64,000 nucleotides of DNA, from the NCBI RefSeq assembly GCF_025154075.1, contig NZ_JAOAMU010000002.1, positions 852,798 to 916,797 of the forward strand, given 5' to 3'. The notes under the pieces are model-generated. The model saw only the letters and a program-made list of their open reading frames with translations. It did not search any database and was not told the origin of the DNA. Shown here in pieces: positions 51,739 to 58,860 of this stretch; within the stretch, counting starts at the first letter, position 1; each line of letters opens with the position of its first letter. The position numbers were made by a program, and so were the translations under genes. The DNA comes from Chryseobacterium herbae (GTDB lineage: Bacteria; Bacteroidota; Bacteroidia; Flavobacteriales; Weeksellaceae).

Positions 51739-52167
51739 ATGCAAAAAATATTTTTTGAAATCCAGATCGATGCGCCCACTGAAAAAGTATGGGATGTGCT
51801 TTGGAGTGATATCACCTACAGACAATGGACAACGGCTTTTACAGAAGGTTCTTTTTATCAGGGAACATTTGAAGAGGGAAGCATCATGAAATTTTTTGAT
51901 CCCAAAAATAACGGAATGTACAGCCGTGTTGAAAAAAATATCCCCCACAAAGAATTGAAGCTTCTGCACCTCGGTGAAATTTATGACGGTGTAGAAACAC
52001 CGCAGGATTGGGGTGAAGCTACTGAAGCTTATATTTTGGAAGAAACAGAAACGGGTACCATTTTGAAAATTGAAATTCAGACCCCTGAGGAGTTTAAAAC
52101 GTTTTTTGAGGAGAAATTCCCGATTGCTTTGGGAATTGTGAAAAATCTTTCAGAAAACCAGCTATAA
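51739..52167 (+). CDS. SRPBCC-domain protein, copy C
   Basis: A 142-residue START-like protein: F-E-I-Q-I-D-A-P-T-E-K-V-W-D-V-L-W (about 5-21), F-T-E-G-S-F-Y-Q-G-T-F, and the C-terminal helix F-F-E-E-K-F-P-I-A-L-G-I-V-K-N-L-S-E. It is closely similar in layout to the next gene (52202), which starts 34 bases later; the two look like a tandem duplication. The ligand is unknown. Confidence 0.87.
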   Translation: MQKIFFEIQIDAPTEKVWDVLWSDITYRQWTTAFTEGSFYQGTFEEGSIMKFFDPKNNGMYSRVEKNIPHKELKLLHLGEIYDGVETPQDWGEATEAYILEETETGTILKIEIQTPEEFKTFFEEKFPIALGIVKNLSENQL

Positions 52168-52201
52168 AACCACACATTATACCAATCAAAAAAATAAAAA
52201 T

Positions 52202-52645
52202 ATGGAAACCTTATCTTACGAAATTGTCATCAACGCCCCATTAAAGAAAGTATGGGATGTTCTCTGGACTCCCGAAACCTATACCGAATGGACTCAGTTT
52301 TTCGGTGCAGGATCTGTAATGAAATCCGACTGGAAAGTGGGTGGAAAAACCTATTTTGTGAATGCAGAAGGGGCAGGAATGGTATCAACGATTGACAGTC
52401 TGGATGAACCCAATCAGATCATTTTTAAACATCTGGGAATGGTAGATAAAGAAGGCAACGAGGACATACACAGCAAAGAAGTAATGGAATGGAGTGGTGC
52501 TTTCGAAAAATACATTCTCATTGATTTTGATGGGAAAACCAAGCTTCATACCGAAGTTCAGGTCGACAAAGAATGGAAAGAGCATCTGGATACGGGATTT
52601 ATAAAAGGCTTGGAAGTAGTGAAAAATCTTGCCGAAAATAAATAA
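52202..52645 (+). CDS. SRPBCC-domain protein, copy D
   Basis: A 147-residue START-like protein with I-V-I-N-A-P-L-K-K-V-W-D-V-L-W-T-P-E-T-Y as its opening, like its neighbour at 51739, and G-L-E-V-V-K-N-L-A-E-N as its close. It is one of four SRPBCC genes in this region. A strong terminator follows, so the pair forms one short unit. Confidence 0.87.
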   Translation: METLSYEIVINAPLKKVWDVLWTPETYTEWTQFFGAGSVMKSDWKVGGKTYFVNAEGAGMVSTIDSLDEPNQIIFKHLGMVDKEGNEDIHSKEVMEWSGAFEKYILIDFDGKTKLHTEVQVDKEWKEHLDTGFIKGLEVVKNLAENK

Positions 52646-52670
52646 TCCGTATATTACTTTAACAAAAACT

Positions 52671-52706
52671 AACCTTATAGATTTCATAAATCTATAAGGT
52701 TTTATA
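52671..52706 (+). terminator. terminator after the SRPBCC pair
   Basis: AACCTTATAGATTT and its exact complement (14-bp stem) around CAT, followed by TTAT. Confidence 0.85.
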
Positions 52707-52760
52707 TTGATATTATGAGAAGATACAGTATCTTTCTAATTACTTTTAATAAATAACAAT

Positions 52761-53219
52761 ATGAAATTATTAAGCATCCTTTTCGGAACATTTCTTCTCG
52801 CTTTAGTGGTGACGTTCGCCATCCAGGGAAAGCCTGATTTTCTATTTTCCGGGAATCTGGGAATGGCTGTGTTCATTGTATTCACTGGGTTTTCACACTT
52901 TAAATTTCAGAAAGGAATGGCGATGATGATTCCTGAATTTGTACCCGGCAAAATGTTCTGGGTTTATTTCACGGGAGTTCTTGAAATTGCAGCCGGAATA
53001 GGGTTGATGATTCCATCCATACGGGAAATAACCGCTATACTGCTGATCATTTTTTATGTTCTGGTTTTCATGGCCAACATCAATTCATCAAAGAAAAATA
53101 TCAATATTTTCAAAGCAGACTACACCGGTCCCGGCATGAATTATCTTTATAAGGAGCGAATTCCGATGCAAATTATTTTAATAGCTTGGACATTTTATTT
53201 TGGAATTTATTTAAGTTAA
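52761..53219 (+). CDS. DoxX-like membrane protein
   Basis: A 152-residue integral membrane protein with four hydrophobic helices (near 3-20, 30-45, 68-90 and 92-108) and a final hydrophobic segment near 135-150. The pattern F-T-G-F-S-H-F-K-F and V-L-E-I-A-A-G-I-G-L-M-I-P (about 73-85) is that of DoxX-like proteins, which sit in the membrane near redox systems. It comes after the SRPBCC genes but behind a terminator. It is only distantly like the DoxX protein at 31751. Confidence 0.8.
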   Translation: MKLLSILFGTFLLALVVTFAIQGKPDFLFSGNLGMAVFIVFTGFSHFKFQKGMAMMIPEFVPGKMFWVYFTGVLEIAAGIGLMIPSIREITAILLIIFYVLVFMANINSSKKNINIFKADYTGPGMNYLYKERIPMQIILIAWTFYFGIYLS

Positions 53220-53401
53220 TGATTGCTAGGAAAAAAAACATGAATACCATTTTAATACTTGATGATTTTCTATAAATGTATTTTTTTAATGAATGAGTTA
53301 TGATTTATGTAACATATTGAGATTAAGCACGTCATATTAAGTAAAGATTTTTATTATTTTTAAAATCTTATTTACACAGTTTAATCTTAAAAACATAAGT
53401 T

Positions 53402-55408
53402 ATGAATCTAAATGCAAAATTTTTTGGTGCGGCTCAGATCGTACTGTCAGCAATGATGATGAATGCACAGACTTCAACGGCTAAACTGCCGGGCGACCCT
53501 ACGCTTCCCTCTTCCAAAGAGACCCTTGACAAGTTGATTTCCTATGATAAAGGAAACTTCAAGTACAAAGTAGAAGACTATTTCGCAAAACCGAATGCCT
53601 CACAATTTAAAATTTCACCGGACGGGGAATACCTTTCTTACAAAGAAAAAGACGCGGATAAAAAGAATCACGTCTATGTAAAAGAACTGAAAACGGGGAA
53701 AATTACGAAAGCTATTGTAGAAAAAGATGATCTTATCGGGAGCTACGGCTGGCTGGATAAAAAAAGAATGTTTTTTACTCAGGATAAAGGAGGGAATGAA
53801 AATACCCATTTGTACGCCGTGGATATTGATGGAAAAAATCTTAAGGATTTGACTCCTTTTGATGGTGTAACCCTCAATTATGCAAATATAATTAAGGACA
53901 CCGAATTCGTGATTGTGGCCCTGAACAAGAACAATAAGCAGATCTTTGAACCCTATAAAATCAATTTCAATACAGGTGAAATGACCCAGCTTTATGAAAA
54001 TAAAGATGTTAATAACCCTATTGACGGGTACATTTTTGACAAAAAAGGCAACCTCAGAGGATACACAGTTCTGGAAAACGGATTGACTACAAAAACATAT
54101 TATAAAGACTTAGATACGGGAAAATTTAATCTTATTAAATCAACGGACTGGAAAAACACCTTCAGTATTATTGGGTTAAATGATAATTCAAAAAATAAAG
54201 ATGAAGCGTATGTGGCGACCAATTTAGACAGTGATAAAAACCGGATCGTGCTTTATGACCTGAAGAAGAATGCCATTATAAAAGAAGTTTATTCCAATCC
54301 TGTATATGATGTAAGCTCATTAAGAACGGCACAGAAAAACAGGAATTATGAACTGGATTACATCAGCTATACCGGCGTTAAAAGTGAAATAGTTCCTGTC
54401 AGCAAATTTTATAAAGAAGTTCACGACAGATTAAAATCTGAATTTAAAGAAAAGGAATTTTCAATAGTGTCTTCTGATGAAAATGAAGATAAGCTGTTGG
54501 TCGTAGTTGGAAGTGACAGACTTTATGGGACTTATTATGAATATAATACAAAATCCAAGCAGATAAAACTTCTGTACAACCTGATGCCTCAGCTTAAAGA
54601 AGAGGATATGGCAGAAATGAAACCTATCGAGTTCAAGAGCAGAGATGGCCTTACCATCCGTGGATATATCACAATGCCTAAGGATGCGGTGAATGGTAAA
54701 AAAGTTCCATTAATTGTTAATCCTCACGGCGGCCCTCAGGGCGTTAGAGATGAATGGGGATTCAATTCTGAAGACCAGCTTTTTGCAAGCAGGGGATATG
54801 CTACACTGCATGTGAATTTCAGGATTTCCGGAGGTTATGGAAAAGAATTTAAACAATCCGGATATAAGCAGATAGGCCGTAAAGCCATGGATGATGTGGA
54901 AGACGGAGTAAAATATGTGATAGAACAAGGCTGGATTGATAAAAATAAAATTGCGATTTACGGAGGAAGCCATGGAGGATATGCAACTCTGATGGGATTG
55001 ATTAAAACTCCGGATCTATATGCCTGCGGTGTAGACTATGTGGGAGTTTCCAACATTTTCACATTCTTTGAATCTTTCCCTGAATACTGGAAACCTTACA
55101 AAGAAATGATGAAACAAATTTGGTATGATCTTGATAATCCGGAAGAGGCGAAAATAGCTAAAGAAGCTTCTCCAATATTCCAAATTGATAAAATCAAGAA
55201 ACCTCTATTTGTAGTTCAGGGAGCTAATGATCCGAGAGTGAATATCAATGAATCAGATCAGATTGTCAAAGCGATGCGTGCAAAAGGAGTTGATGTTCCA
55301 TACATGGTAAAATATGATGAAGGGCACGGATTCAGAAAAGAATCAAACAGTATAGAACTGTACAAATATATGATGGGCTTTTTCGCCGAAAATTTCAACA
55401 AGAAATAA
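53402..55408 (+). CDS. secreted S9-family prolyl oligopeptidase-like serine peptidase
   Basis: A 668-residue exported peptidase (signal peptide about 1-22, ending M-N-A-Q). Residues about 60-400 form a beta-propeller that filters substrates by size. The alpha/beta-hydrolase domain at about 410-668 has the nucleophile Ser523 in G-G-S-H-G-G-Y-A-T, Asp610 in G-A-N-D-P-R-V and His642 in D-E-G-H-G-F, which is a complete triad. It should cleave short peptides, often after Pro or Ala, in the periplasm. It is a single gene followed by a terminator. Confidence 0.92.
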   Translation: MNLNAKFFGAAQIVLSAMMMNAQTSTAKLPGDPTLPSSKETLDKLISYDKGNFKYKVEDYFAKPNASQFKISPDGEYLSYKEKDADKKNHVYVKELKTGKITKAIVEKDDLIGSYGWLDKKRMFFTQDKGGNENTHLYAVDIDGKNLKDLTPFDGVTLNYANIIKDTEFVIVALNKNNKQIFEPYKINFNTGEMTQLYENKDVNNPIDGYIFDKKGNLRGYTVLENGLTTKTYYKDLDTGKFNLIKSTDWKNTFSIIGLNDNSKNKDEAYVATNLDSDKNRIVLYDLKKNAIIKEVYSNPVYDVSSLRTAQKNRNYELDYISYTGVKSEIVPVSKFYKEVHDRLKSEFKEKEFSIVSSDENEDKLLVVVGSDRLYGTYYEYNTKSKQIKLLYNLMPQLKEEDMAEMKPIEFKSRDGLTIRGYITMPKDAVNGKKVPLIVNPHGGPQGVRDEWGFNSEDQLFASRGYATLHVNFRISGGYGKEFKQSGYKQIGRKAMDDVEDGVKYVIEQGWIDKNKIAIYGGSHGGYATLMGLIKTPDLYACGVDYVGVSNIFTFFESFPEYWKPYKEMMKQIWYDLDNPEEAKIAKEASPIFQIDKIKKPLFVVQGANDPRVNINESDQIVKAMRAKGVDVPYMVKYDEGHGFRKESNSIELYKYMMGFFAENFNKK

Positions 55409-55429
55409 TACTGATTGAATAATTATAGG

Positions 55430-55462
55430 AACGGAGAGTGTAATGCTTTCCGTTTTTGTTTT
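55430..55462 (+). terminator. terminator after the S9 peptidase gene
   Basis: AACGGAGAG pairs with CTTTCCGTT (one G-U pair) around a 7-base loop, followed by TTTGTTTTT. Confidence 0.75.
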
Positions 55463-55540
55463 TAAGAGAGGTTAGAGATTAGAAGTTAGAAATTAGTGGG
55501 GATAGAGACAAGGATCAAGAGCCAAGATGCTAGATATTAG

Positions 55541-55582
55541 ACATCAGACATCAGACATCAGACATCAGACATCGGACATCAG
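55541..55582. repeat. ACATCAG heptamer array
   Basis: Six ACATCAG units, the fifth being ACATCGG. Upstream at 55471-55530 are GTTAGAGATTAGAAGTTAGA and ATAGAGACAAGGATCAAGAGCC. The latter is the reverse-complement counterpart of the GGCTCTTGGCTCTAT words at 51688-51702. Confidence 0.8.
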
Positions 55583-55714
55583 ATTGAGGTAGAGGTTTAG
55601 GTTGACGGGAGATTAAGAAGAGATTATTTGATATTCAAATAGTCAAAGTTATAATCTATTAACTCGCAACACGAACTCCGTATTATATTTTTAATGTTCC
55701 GGTTTAGATATTTT

Positions 55715-55774
55715 ACTCTAAAACTCTAAAACTCTAAAACTCTAAAACTCTAAAACTCTAAAACTCTAAAACTC
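55715..55774. repeat. octanucleotide microsatellite ACTCTAAA
   Basis: About 7.5 perfect copies. The same octamer, in the same orientation, forms the array at 63925-64000. It lies upstream of the sigma factor gene at 55866. The rest of the 457-base gap (55409-55865) holds only a terminator and heptamer repeats. Confidence 0.95.
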
Positions 55775-55865
55775 AGAAACCCGCTCTACAAAAGAAAATC
55801 TCAACAATCAATAATTTTTTTTAAATTTATTAAAGTAAAACCAAAAGACAGATCGTCATAGCAAT

Positions 55866-56444
55866 ATGGAGGTTGTCGAAGAAATAACAATGCCACAAGA
55901 GGAGAAAGCAAGTATCATCTCACAAACCGTTTCAAAGTACGGAGGAAAGCTGATGTCTTATATTCGTCCGAAAGTGAAAAACACCGAAGATGCGGAAGAT
56001 ATTCTGCAGGAAGTGTGGTTCCAGTTCAGCAGTCTGACCAATCTTTCGGAGATTGTGAATGTCGGCGGCTGGCTGTACAGAGTGACTGCGAATAAAATCA
56101 CAGACCGTTACCGCAAGAAGAAAACCGAAAATCTTGAAGATTTCGTGTATGAAGACGAAGATGGAAGTTTTTCTATCAAGGATATCTTATTGCTGGACGA
56201 GAGTGCCGGACCTGAAGTCAAAATGTTTCAGGATGAGATCTGGAAAAAGCTGTTCGAGGCATTGGATGAACTTCCTGAGAAACAAAGGCTGGTGTACGTA
56301 GAAAACGAGCTGAACGACAAAACACTGCAGCAGATCGCTGACGAACAGGGAGAAAATATCAAAACCATTATCAGTAGAAAAAATTATGCTGTGAAGCATT
56401 TAAGAAACAGACTGAGAAGATTATACGAAGATTTAAATAGTTAG
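55866..56444 (+). CDS. ECF-type RNA polymerase sigma factor, copy C
   Basis: A 192-residue sigma factor. Region 2 is at about 25-90 (N-T-E-D-A-E-D-I-L-Q-E-V-W-F-Q-F...G-G-W-L-Y-R-V-T-A-N-K-I-T-D-R-Y-R). Region 4 is at about 130-185 (L-P-E-K-Q-R-L-V-Y...L-Q-Q-I-A-D-E-Q-G-E-N-I-K-T-I-I-S-R). It is distinct from the tandem pair at 21380/23221. ATG 55890 (M-P-Q-E-E-K) is an alternative start. Two small membrane-associated protein genes follow, the first only 13 bases away, forming an operon. Confidence 0.92.
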   Translation: MEVVEEITMPQEEKASIISQTVSKYGGKLMSYIRPKVKNTEDAEDILQEVWFQFSSLTNLSEIVNVGGWLYRVTANKITDRYRKKKTENLEDFVYEDEDGSFSIKDILLLDESAGPEVKMFQDEIWKKLFEALDELPEKQRLVYVENELNDKTLQQIADEQGENIKTIISRKNYAVKHLRNRLRRLYEDLNS

Positions 56445-56457
56445 TAAAGAAGAAATT

Positions 56458-56790
56458 ATGAATCATAAACACAAAAAAGGCTGGATTTTTTTATTCTTAT
56501 GTCCGCCGCTGATCTTATTGGCCGTTACATTTATTGTAATGTCGCTTTGGAACTGCCTGCTTCCTGAGATCCTGGGTGTAAAATCCATTACATTCTGGCA
56601 GGCGATGGGAATACTGGTCTTAAGTAAAATCCTTTTTGGAGGTTTCCATTTCGGAAAAGGAATGAGAGATTTCAAAGAAAGAAAAATGAGACAGAGAATG
56701 GCTGAACTGTCCCCTGAAGAAAGAGAGAAATTCAAGGAAGTTTGGAGAGATAAATGTTCAGGAGGATTCTTCAACAAAAACAACGGATAA
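56458..56790 (+). CDS. small membrane protein in the sigma C operon
   Basis: A 110-residue protein with two membrane helices (about 8-30 and 43-63) and a charged helical C-terminal tail (K-E-R-K-M-R-Q-R-M-A-E-L-S-P-E-E-R-E-K-F-K-E-V-W) ending C-S-G-G-F-F-N-K. The tail resembles the Spy/periplasmic-stress type of helix and could face the cytoplasm to bind the sigma factor. No known domain. Position suggests a regulator or effector of sigma C. Confidence 0.72.
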   Translation: MNHKHKKGWIFLFLCPPLILLAVTFIVMSLWNCLLPEILGVKSITFWQAMGILVLSKILFGGFHFGKGMRDFKERKMRQRMAELSPEEREKFKEVWRDKCSGGFFNKNNG

Positions 56791-56880
56791 TTTAAAAATT
56801 TTAAGAAGTAGTAAAGTAAAATTGAAATTCATCCGTCTCTATAAAAAACAAGAAGTAGTAAAATTTAAAATTTTGAAAAA

Positions 56881-57147
56881 ATGAAAAATTCAGCATTAAA
56901 AGGAGCTCTTGGAGCATTAGCTGTTGTGGGCATTGCATTGGCTGCCAAAAAAATAGCACAGAGAAAACGATTTATGAAAGGTATTTTTAACGAATACGGA
57001 ATCAAAGAAAGATCACCTTTCGGTCTTGCAGACAGAATCAGAGAAATGAATGATGAGCAGTACCAGGAACTGAAAGGGAAATTCAAAAAAGAATTCTCTT
57101 CAAGATGTTGCAGAAAGGACAGTAAAGATAATACTGTAGAAGCATAA
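56881..57147 (+). CDS. small single-pass membrane protein in the sigma C operon
   Basis: An 88-residue protein with an N-terminal Ala/Gly-rich hydrophobic segment (about 5-22), a Lys/Arg-rich edge (A-A-K-K-I-A-Q-R-K-R), then a helical domain (F-G-L-A-D-R-I-R-E-M-N-D-E-Q-Y-Q-E-L-K-G-K-F-K) and a C-C pair near 76. I recognise no family. The tail pattern of (M/L)-x-(D/E)-E-x-Y/R-x-x-(L/F)-K resembles the tail of the previous gene, so the two may be related by function. It is followed by a strong terminator. Confidence 0.7.
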   Translation: MKNSALKGALGALAVVGIALAAKKIAQRKRFMKGIFNEYGIKERSPFGLADRIREMNDEQYQELKGKFKKEFSSRCCRKDSKDNTVEA

Positions 57148-57177
57148 GAACACAATAACTAAATTGAAATTGTTTAG

Positions 57178-57218
57178 TTCCGGCGCGGGAAGCAAAGCTT
57201 CCCGCGCCGGAATTTTTT
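57178..57218 (+). terminator. terminator of the sigma C operon
   Basis: TTCCGGCGCGGGAAGC and its exact complement (16-bp GC-rich stem) around AAA, followed by seven T's. Confidence 0.92.
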
Positions 57219-57565
57219 TATAGGGAAAGGTGGCTTCGAGTGCCTCAGCCACCAGAAAAGTAAGGAGAGTTCATGATCACTAGAAAAATAAGGGATTTCA
57301 TAACTACAAAATAAATATCTGAATGTTTTGAATTTTGCTGAGTAAAACGCTTTCGTGAACTTAAAAACATTAAGCTTATCAAAGAAACTTTGCAGACTCT
57401 GCTATAAAAGAATCACCCTGTTACGCACACACCACAACAGCATTGTGGCCATTTGTGAAAACATTTGTGTCATTCGTGTTTAAAAAAACATAATGTATAC
57501 CGAAAACCTTAGCATTTTACTGAAATATTCCCCTAAAGAATAAACCCGAAAAAAAAATAATTCCT
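57219..57565. other. intergenic region with worn repeat words
   Basis: No open frame. GCATTTGTGTCATTCGTGTTTAAAA-like sequence around 57462-57487 resembles AAACACAAATTGCACAAATTCG at about 63858-63880 in reverse. These are short remnants of dispersed repeats. Confidence 0.35.
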
Positions 57566-57573
57566 TATTTTTG
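57566..57573 (+). promoter_or_regulatory. -7 element (TATTTTTG) upstream of the J-domain gene
   Basis: TATTTTTG fits TAnnTTTG. Transcription would begin near 57579, leaving a leader of only a few bases before ATG 57583. Confidence 0.5.
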
Positions 57574-57582
57574 CCTAGCTCA

Positions 57583-58230
57583 ATGAAAGATTACTACTAT
57601 TTTCTCGGGATTTCTCCGGATGCTTCAGAAGAAGACATCAAAAAAGCCTATAGAAAGTTATCTTTAAAATATCATCCCGATAAAAATGACAACGATGATT
57701 TCTTTGCCGGACGTTTCCGCGAGATTCAGGAGGCTTATGAAATATTGAGTGATTCTGGAAGAAGACGTACGTACGACCAGAATTTAGAGAACCATCAGAA
57801 AAGTTTCAGGTATAATATTCCGCCAAGCATTAAAACGTTTACGGCGAATAAAATTCATGCAAAAAAAGGGGAGGAGATCATCATCAACTGGCAGACGAGC
57901 AATGCCGATGTGGTGAAAGTATTGCCTTTCGGTCTGGAAAAGCCTTTTGGAGAAAGAATCTTTAAGATTACAGAATTTAAGGACGGGAAATTTCAGATTT
58001 TGCTTCATGCAACCAATTCTCTGCTGCACAAAACGGCAGTACAGGGAATCACCATTACGGAAGTCTTTGAGAATGACGGCACTCAGTTTAAAAGCAGCGT
58101 AGAGGAAATGTTCAAGCCTCAGCCCAGAACACGGATCAATAAATCAGGCCAGCCAAAGATCATGATGCTGATCTGGGGAATTATTATTTTGGCAGTGGCC
58201 ATCTATTTTTTAGTCAGGAATTTCGGCTAG
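57583..58230 (+). CDS. J-domain protein with C-terminal membrane anchor
   Basis: A 215-residue protein. The J domain at residues 1-65 ([16 protein letters not shown] in Y-H-P-D-K-N, and E-I-L-S-D-S-G-R-R) recruits and stimulates DnaK. The middle (about 85-165) is beta-rich. A single hydrophobic helix at about 191-209 anchors the C-terminus in the membrane. It lacks the Gly/Phe and zinc regions of true DnaJ, so it is a class III co-chaperone with a local role at the membrane. ATG 57583 is supported by the -7 element upstream. It is convergent with the Cys/Lys-rich gene, whose stop lies one base away. Confidence 0.87.
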   Translation: MKDYYYFLGISPDASEEDIKKAYRKLSLKYHPDKNDNDDFFAGRFREIQEAYEILSDSGRRRTYDQNLENHQKSFRYNIPPSIKTFTANKIHAKKGEEIIINWQTSNADVVKVLPFGLEKPFGERIFKITEFKDGKFQILLHATNSLLHKTAVQGITITEVFENDGTQFKSSVEEMFKPQPRTRINKSGQPKIMMLIWGIIILAVAIYFLVRNFG

Positions 58231-58231
58231 T

Positions 58232-58384
58232 TTAAGCCATTTTTTTTCTTCCAGGACACTTTTTACATCTTTTCCCTTTCTTGAATTTCTTACAACAAGA
58301 TTTCTTTTCACAATACATATCTTCATTATTAAATGCAAATACAGGAGCTAAAGGCGGTACTTTGAATGGGACAATCATATTCAT
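58232..58384 (-). CDS. tiny Cys/Lys-rich protein of unknown function
   Basis: A 50-residue frame, ATG 58382-58384 to TAA 58232-58234. The N-terminus is hydrophobic and Pro-rich (M-N-M-I-V-P-F-K-V-P-P-L-A-P-V-F). The C-terminal half is very basic with five Cys: C-E-K-K-S-C-C (25-31) and C-K-K-C-P-G-R-K-K (40-48). The C-x-x-C and C-x4-C-C spacing suggests a small metal site. The composition is unlike random AT-rich DNA here, which supports coding. A TATATTTG lies 5 bases upstream of the ATG, so transcription would start almost at the start codon. I recognise no named family. Confidence 0.55.
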   Translation of the reverse strand: MNMIVPFKVPPLAPVFAFNNEDMYCEKKSCCKKFKKGKRCKKCPGRKKMA

Positions 58385-58793
58385 GTTGCAAATATATTAA
58401 TTTAGAATAAATATAATTAATAAAATTTCATAAAATTGACAAGGCCTGTTGATCAGCGTATTCAGCGACAATTGAGTATCTTGTTTTGGATGGAAAAAGA
58501 AGATTTTTGAGCATTTGACTTCCCGAAAAGTGAGATAACATACCATTTGAAAATTTCTGATTTGAGATTTATTTCAATGAGTCTAATGATTATTCCTGAC
58601 CAATTATTAACTCAATGTGTACTCATTTTAAACATCAATCGTATAAATTCTAAGTTTTGATGCAGATTTAATAAAGCATTAAAATAGAGAATGAAAAATA
58701 AACGGATTAAATTTTAATTATTAAACAGATAATGGAGTGATTTATTTAATATATGATATAGATTTTCTTTATTGTTTTGACAATTTTGAACTG
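58385..58793. other. AT-rich intergenic region upstream of gcvP
   Basis: About 400 bases with no open frame and no strong hairpin. It holds the TATATTTG of the Cys/Lys-rich gene at 58389-58396 (minus strand) and leads to the gcvP promoter. Confidence 0.4.
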
Positions 58794-58824
58794 TTGTACA
58801 ATCGTTTAAAAAAACGTAATTTTA
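58794..58824 (+). promoter_or_regulatory. near-consensus promoter of gcvP
   Basis: TTG, 20 bases, TAATTTTA: one mismatch to TAnnTTTG at correct spacing, 36 bases before ATG 58861. No glycine riboswitch structure was recognised in the short leader. Confidence 0.55.
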
Positions 58825-58860
58825 CGAATCTTTTTTACGAACAAAATCTAATAAATAAAA

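Noticed and set aside
58389..58860. Glycine riboswitch upstream of gcvP
   Set aside because: The leader after the predicted promoter is only about 30 bases, and no paired aptamer-like helices were recognised in the AT-rich gap.
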